NCBI GenBank assembly: GCA_029706075.1
Contig: JAINUG010000004.1
Span: 3,595,413 to 3,659,412 of the forward strand
Direction: 5' to 3'
Source: Aldrovandia affinis
Lineage: Eukaryota; Chordata; Actinopteri; Notacanthiformes; Halosauridae
DNA: 64,000 nucleotides
Shown: positions 1 through 10,000 of the stretch, piece after piece
How the letters are laid out: each line of letters starts with the position of its first letter
Position numbering within the stretch: the stretch's first letter is position 1
Program-made: the position numbers and the translations under genes
Notes under the pieces: model-generated
Databases searched by the model: none
What the model was told of the DNA's origin: nothing
Seen by the model: the letters and a program-made list of their open reading frames with translations, nothing else

Positions 1-3000
1 GTAGGTTTTAAACAAATTTTGTGAATAAAATAAGGATCTAAGCATCGAAAAGAGTCAGTGTAAAGAAAGATAAATTGGTTAATTTTTAATGATAGACGAA
101 TGAGTAAGAACTATTTCAGAGATTCCATAATAATACGTGTTAATAATTATAAGTAGGTCTAATAATATTATTATTATTACTATTATTATTAAATATAATA
201 ACACGTTTGCTTGATAAAATATGTAGTTTTGTGATCGCATTAAATGAGCTATATTTTACATGTAAAAATCATATAAAAATCATGCTTGCAACATTTTTGG
301 GGTCATTAAAAATCACTCGCCGCGCCAAAGTTAGGTGTAGTTTGAGTTCGGGAAATACACTGTTCAAACAGGGATACGTTGATTGGCCACTCTTGAGCTT
401 AATGCTTAATGAGTTGTAGTATAATGTGTGTTTTGAACCCTGCAGGGGCGCTCGTACAAGAAGTAGAGCACAAATCCCAAATTAAGTCTGATTCAACAAT
501 ACAAATTAAACTATAGGTAGGTCTATACCTTTAAGTATAAATTAAATGTATTGTTACTGCATTCGACAAGTAGGAAGTTTTCAACCTATAAAATATTTTT
601 GAACAAATCCTATTTCTCCATTCCTTTATATGTGTGCATTTCAAATTGACTTGACTTAAAATAAAAGATGGCTGAAATGTAGCCTATCATTCACTATTGC
701 GTTTGCAAAAAGTGATTTATGAGATAACCTTCTAATCTGACAACTTTTTTAAAGTAAAAACAAAATGTAGGACTTCTCCGTATACTGACTTCTATAGGGA
801 TCAAATTCAAAATTGATTAAACGTAATGAACTCTCTTTCTGGTAGACATGAAGATAGTTTATTGAATGACGTGACTAAACCTCAATATGTAATTTGCACT
901 CCAATGAATTTGTTGCTGTTTTATTTTTTTAAAGGAGTCAGGTGTTCTTAATTTATATAAACAATATATATCAAATACTTTGTAAATGCTCAGTGTCAAT
1001 TGTATGTAGGCCTATGTTCGGGATTTGACACCATTCATGTTCTTAATAACTACTGAGCATATTGATTCGTATTGCTTATCTCGGCGTAGAAGACATGCAA
1101 CTGTATTTTCCACAATACAGTAGGTCAAATTTGCTTTTAATTCATATTTAAAGCTAAATGGAGTCTATGGAGCCCGATAAATAATAGCCTACCTTTGAAA
1201 AGTAGAAAGGAAACAGATTTTAAATTATTAATACCCCCAGTTCTCTTTTCCACTTGGTCTTTGTAAGAATTATAATTAGAAGATATTTCTAATTAAGGTC
1301 TTATTATGATGCAGGGGTTGTTTTATCGCCTGCTATCTATTTGTATTTCAGTACAAGGAAGGATGCTTTTGAATATTTGATGTTATGTTTATCTGTCATA
1401 CAATGATCTTTACAAAACAATTGCATTCTTAATCTTTTAAAAGATAGTGTAGTATAGTCTTAGCATTATAGAGGCAATTAACAAAGATAGTTTACATTTA
1501 CGATTTCACGTTACACAGTATCCACCCAATACTGGAGCGGTCTAATATGTGTGCCATCAGATGATGCTAGACCTTGTTCAAATGAAGGAGCCAAACTTTT
1601 AGCCTTGAATTACAGCTTTGGCTCCACAGCCATTACTGCACGCTGTCCCTTGTATTTGAATAGAGTGAGACTCCGCATAGAGCAACTCCGACTATTTAAC
1701 TTTTAAATCAATATATTATGTACCACTGATCTCTTGCCGGGTATCACGCAAAATATGTAGGTCTATTCTGTTCTCGTTTTGAAGTGCCTGGGGAAAGTAA
1801 ACTTCATCTTGATAATGTCTGAATATTTGGAATATTAGGCTACTGGGAAATAAAGACAGAATGATGACGTATTATGTTTTTTCCATGTATGTTATGCCGG
1901 TAGTGTTAGGTAACTGCTCTCAACCTTTTTTTCGCGAATGAGGCGTTTTCACTTGTAGGATATGTATTTCCAACACCTGTATTTACACTCAATTTGTGGC
2001 ATAATGGCAGTCATGCTTTTCCTGTTTCTTAATACACGTAATAATTACTTGATATAAACTGCTCAAGCACAGACATAGGCCTACATGAATAAAAACCCCA
2101 TCCCCCATCCCTTTTACAAGTCACGTTTTGCGAGAGAATAAAAATATCGACCTGTGAGAATGAGAACAGATGCATTATGCTTGGTTTCTGCAACGTGCAT
2201 TTGTTATTTAAATAGTTGTATCATTACAATGTCCTCGTGGCATATATACATACTTATCGGATTTTTTTTATACCAATGTATTAATATGTTGTTATAATCT
2301 AGTAATTTAACGAGTTTGGTCAGGTAAAAAAACAAATGTCTACAATATAAACTTACAGTGTGACTTGGTTGTTGAAAGAAGAATATACTGTGAATCTATT
2401 CCTTTTGAATACATCTAAACTATTTCGGTAAATTATCATCCGATTTTTACATTAAAATGTTCTATATATATATATATATATATATATATTGCGGGGACTA
2501 TTATTTAATTATAGGACCACTTGATAGTAAGCATTTTTGTTCTGAAAGTTTATTTTCGGTTAGCAAAACATTACATTCTCATGTGTGGAAAGTTTTTTCT
2601 AAATCACTAAACTGAATTGCATTAGGCCTATTCGTGACCCTAACAGATGTATATGTGTTTTTGTCATCGGGCAGGTCCTCAAGAAAGTATCCAGGGAAAA
2701 CTCGTGAAAAGTTAATCTGGTCCCTCTGCAGCTGTTAGTTTTGGAGTCTGGATGCGTCGCCTTTGACATTTGTCCTATTCAGATGAAGGGACTTCAAGCG
2801 ATGACCACTGCAAGCTGTCACCGGTGTCCGACGAGACGACTTCTTCACTCCATAAACTGTTCTCCTAACGTCATCAAAAGTTGCCATATTTGCTGGCATG
2901 TTTGAAAAATGCAGTATGCTGAAGGTCATATCTGACTGTAACTCAAATTTCATTTTCTATGTATTTTTTATGTTTGGACTTTTACAATAAAATATATACC

Positions 3001-3960
3001 CCACCCCATGTTTTAAGTCATCATTTCGTCATTGTTATTTGTGAAGTAGCCAAGCGTATATAGAATATCAATATTTAGGCCTACTTGTTTACTGCAGACT
3101 GCGAGTGAGTTAATGGATATATTTAGACTTATTTGAATTAGTAAATGCATTCATGGACTTGATTATTAATATACGTTTTTATCTCGTATGTGTACATAGG
3201 CCTAATCATCTTTTTAAAATAACTTTATGTGATAACTCCTGTCAGTTTCTGATAACTTTTTGGGTTCCTTGAAGATTTCTGTTGTTGCTGCTGCAGTAGC
3301 ACTATTTCTGTATACGTGGAGACAATAAACAATAATGCTGTGTAGTCTTCATTGTTGTCTATTAAAATGATTGTAGTAACAGTGAAATCATTGTTGTAAT
3401 TCATTTTGTCTGATTTGGTTCGCAACGTGCCCAAATATATTGTTTTATTCGCATACGGAAATGGTCGTTTTCAAGAAGATTTGATTTGAATTTAACGATT
3501 AATTTAGTGATGGAACAACCCGTTAACCAAAACCTAGGCTATATAGGGTGCAATCGACATTGAGGTATATATATAGAAACCAAACGCTGGCCTATGTTGG
3601 TAATGATTGGTAAACAATAATGTCAGAATTTACTGTAAGCCATAGGCTACTACATTATTTAGAGGATATAGTAATATGTAGAGTAGACTCTAAATATGTG
3701 TTTGTTTAATAATGTGGTTGCAATCATCATTTTGGCCAAGTCTTTGGTCAGAATTTCGGATGTCAGCAAGCATGTCGCCACTTCGCACCAATTGTCTGAT
3801 AAAAAATAGGTAAATGAGAACCAAAGACTTTTACTACTGTATATTTGCTGTTTTAAACAAAAAAAAGGAAGGAGGGTCACAAAAATCACGTTTTGGCTAT
3901 ATATATATATGTATACTTTCCGTTTCTAATCAATATTTGAAAGATTCGTTTTTCACTTAA
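1..3960. other. AT-rich non-coding region upstream of onecut1
   Basis: No open frame here looks like protein, and no RNA gene is recognisable. The stretch is AT-rich with a short TA microsatellite (2463-2489). Five of the window's seven TAGGCCTA octamers lie here (1007, 2076, 2623, 3076, 3197). Perfect matches to the ONECUT consensus occur at 809-821 (+) and 1703-1715 (-). By synteny it is the start of the interval between onecut1 and its other neighbour (WDR72 in mammals), and it may hold distal enhancers, but nothing in the sequence proves this. Confidence 0.6.
2463..2489. repeat. (TA)n microsatellite
   Basis: Uninterrupted TA dinucleotide run of about 27 bases in the region upstream of onecut1. 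Confidence 0.9.
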
Positions 3961-3967
3961 CGTTAAG

Positions 3968-4213
3968 TATAAAAAATCAAGTTGATGATCAACCAACAAG
4001 AAGAACCCCAAATACTGGAAGACGAGCCGATAGCTCATCTATATTCAACTTCCTTATTAGGTGACGTCAGGCGAGAGAAGTGGCGTGCGCCTCTCCGTGT
4101 TGTGGGAGGAGACGCAGTGCATCTAGTGCGCATGATTCTTCTTTTGGAGCCGCAGCAGCAGAGCTGTGGCCAAAGAGATCCAAACAGCACGAGACATGGC
4201 TAGAGATGGCGGC
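3968..4213 (+). promoter_or_regulatory. onecut1: Probable onecut1 promoter region
   Basis: A cluster of promoter-like motifs lies 280-525 bp upstream of the onecut1 start codon. There is a TATA-like TATAAAAAA at 3968, a perfect 13-bp palindrome GTTGATGATCAAC at 3981-3993 resembling an HNF1 dimer site, a full CRE (TGACGTCA) at 4062-4069, and a YY1-type GATGGCGGC at 4205-4213. GC content rises sharply from about 4060. Whether transcription starts near 4000 (TATA) or near 4150-4200 (CRE/YY1) cannot be decided from sequence. Confidence 0.45.
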
Positions 4214-4286
4214 GAGGGATGCATCCAAATTGCGACCGCCGCTGCCGAAACTCTGGTAGATGAACGGGGGCCTTAAATTCATATAA
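4206..4286 (+). promoter_or_regulatory. onecut1: Two abutting upstream ORFs in the onecut1 leader
   Basis: An ATG at 4206, inside the YY1-like motif, opens a 17-codon frame ending in TAG at 4257-4259. A second ATG starts at the very next base (4260) and opens an 8-codon frame ending in TAA at 4284-4286. Both end before the onecut1 start at 4493. If the transcript starts upstream of 4206, both would be scanned first and could lower translation of the main frame. Confidence 0.45.
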
Positions 4287-4492
4287 TAAGCGTTTAAAAT
4301 ATTTTTTAAAAAACATGTTAAAAAAAACTCAAAGAAAAAAAGAAACGACGACTTAATATTAAATAGTACCCAACAAGAAAAAGCAACTAAAAATAAAATA
4401 AAAAAGAGCAAGACGCCTCTGTTGTGAAGACTTTTTTTGGACCTTTCTCAAACAGATCAGATAGATGTTTTGTCCACAAGATTGCACGTATA

Positions 4493-5576
4493 ATGAATGC
4501 TCAGCTGTCGATGGAAAGTATTGGCGATCTGCACGGAGTGAGCCATGAACAGGTGCCCGCCACGGCTGACCTGATGAGCAGCAACAGCCCTCATCACCGG
4601 AGCCCGGTGGCCCATCGCAGCAACCACTTGTCAGTCCACGCGCGCTCAATGGGCATGACCTCAATCCTTGACAGCGGCGACTATCATCCTCACCGGCCCC
4701 CGGACCATGGTCTGGCCGGTCACCTGCACCCGGCAATGACCATGGCTTGCGAGGCTCCCCCCGGCATGAACATGAGCAGCACCTACACTACGCTGACTCC
4801 GCTGCAGCCGCTACCTCCCATCTCGACAGTCTCGGACAAGTTCCCCCATCACCACCATCACCATCACCACCATCACCACCCCCACCAGCGGATCCCGGGA
4901 AACGTGAGCGGCAGCTTCACCCTGATGAGGGACGACAGGGGTCTGGCTCCGATGAACAATCTCTACGCTCCGTACCACAAGGATGTTACTTGCATGGGAC
5001 AAAGCCTGTCCCCCTTGTCTGGATCCGGGTTGGGCGGTATACACAACTCCCAACAGGGACTGCCGCCTTACGCACACCCGGGTGCCACCATGCCTGCGGA
5101 GAAGATGCTAACGCCCAACGGATTTGAGGCTCACCACCCTGCCATGCTGGCCAGGCATGGGGATCAGCACATGACCGCGTCCTCGGCGGGCATGGTGCAG
5201 ATTAACGGTTTACACCACCACCCTCACGCCCATCTTAACGCGCAGAGCCATGGCCAGGTCCTGGGCTCCGCCCGGGAGCAAAACCTGTGTTCTGTGCCCG
5301 GATCGCAGGTCAGCAACGGAGGCAGTTCAGGGCAAATGGAAGAAGTCAATACCAAAGAAGTAGCGCAGAGGATCGCCACTGAGCTTAAAAGGTACAGCAT
5401 CCCCCAGGCCATCTTTGCCCAGAGGGTGTTGTGCCGATCGCAGGGGACCCTCTCCGATCTCCTAAGGAACCCCAAGCCTTGGAGCAAGTTGAAGTCCGGC
5501 CGGGAGACTTTCCGGAGAATGTGGAAATGGCTGCAGGAGCCTGAATTCCAAAGGATGTCTGCTCTCAGGCTCGCAG
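4493..5576 (+). CDS. onecut1: onecut1 coding exon 1 (N-terminal region and CUT domain)
   Basis: This exon encodes residues 1-361 and the first base of codon 362. The N-terminal 280 residues are rich in His, Ser, Pro and Met, with the stretch from TYTTLTPLQPLPPISTVSDKF to the His run nearly identical to mammals. The single CUT domain (EVAQRI... to ...RMSALRLA) fills the 3' end. The exon is CpG-rich against its AT-rich flanks. It ends GCAG|GTGAGC; reading through the donor would add only about ten unrelated residues before a stop at 5609. Confidence 0.96.
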
Positions 5577-6858
5577 GTGAGCGAACAATAGGTAATTTAC
5601 CCTTTTTATAATGGTCTTGCTACTTTGCGTGCTTGGTATGTTGTTTGGTTCCAAAATCAAATGCAAAACATGTAATGTCAAAAATGTATCGAGTGGGTTT
5701 GTTTTGATGCAACGTTGAGCGTTTTTTGTTCTTTTTGACATGTGATAGGTAGCTGCCGTCCAAATAAAAATGACATACCCTCTTAAAGCTCTTATATGTG
5801 TTTTCGGTGCCGTCCTTCTAGCATTTCTGGAGACCAGTCCAATTTGCAATATAGACTAATCTGTTATTTGTAAAGCGATGCTGAAAATGGTTTGAAATGT
5901 GTTTGTTTTGTGCACCCGGATGCTTTGGAAACATTTCGAATAGCCACTGTTTTGGCTTGTATGCTAAATACAAATTTTATAAACAATTTATTTGTGTTGA
6001 TTTTGTACTAGCGGTTCGGTGTGTATATTCTAATGTAAACACTTCACACTTGACTTGTAGCTGTGATGTGAAGCTGTGACCTCTTGGGATTACCACAGCT
6101 CTATTGTCTCCATATGACAATGTGTAATAGAAGCCAGTAAGGGGTTTCCATTTTGGTTTTTAATTTAAACACTTTTTCCATTTTATATGTCCTGCATTTT
6201 ACTTTAATGTTTCAATAAGAGGAAGAATGAAATGTTCAACGTGTATGTCAGATGGTTAATACATTTTACAATTTTGAATATAAGACTGCCTTAGAATTTA
6301 CTAGATAGACATACGATTAACTATGTGCAAGATCCTGGGTTGTGGAAAAACTGTTTTCTGCAGCAGGAATACATATCTGCTAAACACCGTTTTTGTACGG
6401 CACTGGGGTCCGTGGCTGTGCGTTTCCCCCATTCATTTAATATCTTTTTGAATTACACTTCATTAATTCAATTCATTTTGCCCCGATTTCATGTTGTTTT
6501 GTTTCTGTGTGAAACATGCTAGGATCCAGTGACGCGGGCCTGAGTGAGTTTTTGTTAATTAACTGATAGGTCTCCATTAATTCGTCCCTGGAGATTGAGG
6601 GAGTCAATCCGTGCGCGAGTCATAGGCACTGATCCGTTTCACAGACAGGCAACGTGATCCTTTCTCCTTCAAGTGCACAAAGGAAGTACTTGAAAATGTA
6701 TAGCCTAAATTATGCACGTTGTCCGCTTGTGGTTTTCGAAGAATACCCACTTTCCAATAAGTGTGCTTGATTACACTTTCTACAGTAAATCTCAATTGAT
6801 TATTTGAAGTTGTTTATCCCTGTCTTGCAATCTGTTACTTTTGTGTGTTTGTGTGTGC

Positions 6859-6929
<71 letters not shown>

Positions 6930-6996
6930 GTGTAAACCAAGACAATGCTTGAACTTAATGATTATTTTCGCTATAGCTTTCATCCGTATATTAGGC

Positions 6997-7044
<48 letters not shown>

Positions 7045-10000
7045 TTCTACCACTACTACTCTTTACAATAATAATAATAATACTTCTTTATTATTACTTT
7101 CTCCGTTCATAAATTTGTAAATGTAATATTTTGGAAAGTCATGTGAGAAGATATGTCAGATATGTCGAAGTATGGAATGCCATGAGAAATATGGAGTTTT
7201 GATAACAGACAGTCGATGTTAAGAGGACTTTTACTGCAGTTTTATCCACCCGAAACTTCATTTGCATGGATCGATACTGGAAAGAACCACTTGAATTAGA
7301 GGATGTTGTTGGGGAGCCCTCTCCATGTTATCCTAAGTTAAGCGATGGCAATTCGGAGCAACTGTCCCGGTGTTTAATTGAAAAACAGAACGTGTCTTTG
7401 ACGAATGTATGACAAAATAATTTCTTTGTTGACAGCTAATTAATATGAAGTTTGTAATTTAGGTGTTTCATTATTTATGCTAAATGTTTAATAATAGGCC
7501 TACACCATACAAATTAATTACACTCTACCAAACATGTATGTTTTGTGCTTTTTCTTTGAATGTATATAAACATTCTTATAAGAGTTTGATTTCTCGAACT
7601 TATTTAAGTTGATATTAAAATAATTGAAACACTGTGCCATTATTCACAAAGAGACATTATTGAGAGCGGCATATGTCAAACGATTTCATAAATATAATTT
7701 TGCCTAGTAATTTCAGAATGCGAATTCTGTACTTTTTAAATGTAGTTAATTAAATTTACATCAGCCACTAGTATACATGCTGAATAAAACAACACTGAAT
7801 TATTGTGAGAAGTAGACATTGGCTGAGTTACTTTATTGATCCGTTATAGGCTACATGGTTTGGGACGTATGTGATCGGCTTACTAATAAGTGAAATATTG
7901 AATTAATATTGATTATTCAAATTCGCAAATTCGATTTTTTCATGTTACAGTAGTCTCGCTGCCTAAAGTGATATTATTTTTTTCTTTCCCGGCAGAATTA
8001 TTTCAAAATTGCAAATCGTCCTGGCAATATTTTCATATTTAAGATTTTCAAAATATTTTTCAAGTATAATGTCCTTAGCTATTTAGTCTGCACTTTTGCT
8101 TAATGGGATTCCCTATACTTCCAAGATTGCATACACCAATGTATTTATGCATATATATATATATATGTATATATAATTATATATTTTTAATGTATGCATA
8201 CATACATTGAATTATGCAATCTTGGAAGTATAGGGAACCCCATTAGGCAAAAGTGCAGACTAAATAGCAGGCAGCCGATGCTAGGACTTTGAATAAAACG
8301 TGTATGTATGTATGAATATATATATACATATATTTTTAATGAAGATGAAATACGTTATGTCCTACATCTACATTAAACCGCCCTGTATGCTGTATTTTTT
8401 TGAATGTTTCGTTTTATTTGTAACCTTCAGTTGTACATGTCTGTAAATGCTACCGTCCACTAAGTTATATATCACGGAGGGAAAAATGGACATTACTAAA
8501 TACATACATCTCCAGAAATGTATGAAATAGGTGAAAGGTATTTTCACAAGTGTTGGATTTATGTGTCTCAACCATGAGTTACGTTAGCTATAAGGTAGGC
8601 TAATATTATTTGATCATTTTTCTTTTATCCTTTTGGTAAATTGACTGAAACAAAAATCCACACAATAGGCTAGTCACTATGCAACATCTATACTGGTAAA
8701 TTAACGCTTAAAATAATATATATAATCCGCGTACTCGCATACGCATTCATTGGTAGATAGTATAGGATATTGATTGTAATATTGTGATGGTAGTTTGTGC
8801 GATCCTATTTGTCTTGCATTAAGGCCTAACTATGGAGCACAGCCACGAGACACGTGTGCCTGCAAACACACAAACACATGCACACCTCTGTTCCCCAAAG
8901 TTTTTTTTCTTTTCTGGATCCAGATTGTAAAATGTATGGCTATGGTAATGTCATTATACGTTGTGTGTGTGACGTTATCTAATGTCTGTAGAATGATTTA
9001 GCAGGAGAACAGTAACGATCTGATTGGTTGTGTTTGAGTGAGTGGACGATAAAGAGGCGATACCAAGGTTCGTTGATATTTGAACTTGATAACGGGGAAA
9101 TTTCCCCACTTGGAAGGTTCCGAGAGCTTCTCTTGTCATCGTGTCCTTGTACGCTGTTTGATTTATAACAGCTGATATACAGCCTCATTTACCTTTTTGT
9201 TAATGTTTTTCAAAAGTGGAGACATTCGCGCAGTGCGTTTTCAAACTGCATGAATTAGATCTCTATTCTTTAAATAACTTGTCATGGACACACACAGGTC
9301 CAAATAAATATGCACTGAAGGTAGTAGATACGGTAACAGGAATTGATTCGATATCTGGAGTAAAATAATATGAAACACAAAACGTCATAATACAATGACG
9401 ACATCATTTCTGGTCCAGTTAAAGGCGTAACTGTTTATTGCTAGTTGTGTGTGAGACATTCATTGAAATGATATCGAATTGACCAAATAACAATATACGT
9501 AAGAGCAAGAGACTGTTTCGGCAGTAGGCTACACGAGCAGCGTGGCCTGACCACTGATTCGGGTGTTAAAGCTATATAGGCTACGCTATAGCCTATATCA
9601 GTGGGTGGGACATTCTGAGATTATATTATCATTGCTGATGATTTTCTATTGGCTAAATTGTTTGATTGACTTTTTGTTTATTGCAATAATTGGTGTAATA
9701 GCTCAACGTTGTCTAATTTTATTTTATTTTTTTATGCATGTTACGCAAGAGACATAATTTCGCACTGTTAAATCGCGTCATACATTGCATGTTAATTATC
9801 ACATTTCACATTTCAAAAGTAAGACCGAAGGGAAAGTAGATGCAAAAGGAAAATTGTTTACACCAACCTAATGATGTTCAATGCAATTTCAATTGTGAAG
9901 AGTTCTTGCATTTTGAAGCCCGTGTCTGCCCCCTTTTGGCAGCATGGTGTTATTGAGAGGTTTACGCGGATAAAAAACTGTACAGGAAAACAATTTGATA

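Noticed and set aside
4424-4492. In-frame upstream ATG extending onecut1 by 23 residues
   Set aside because: Family conservation starts exactly at MNAQL (4493). The extra residues (MKTFFGPFSNRS...) resemble nothing and the DNA is leader-like.
4359-5487. Open frames on the minus strand and in other plus frames over onecut1 exon 1
   Set aside because: They are shadows of the GC-rich coding exon, with no family resemblance.
6792-7071. Poly Thr-His and Cys-Val frames
   Set aside because: They are translations of the GT and ATT microsatellites.
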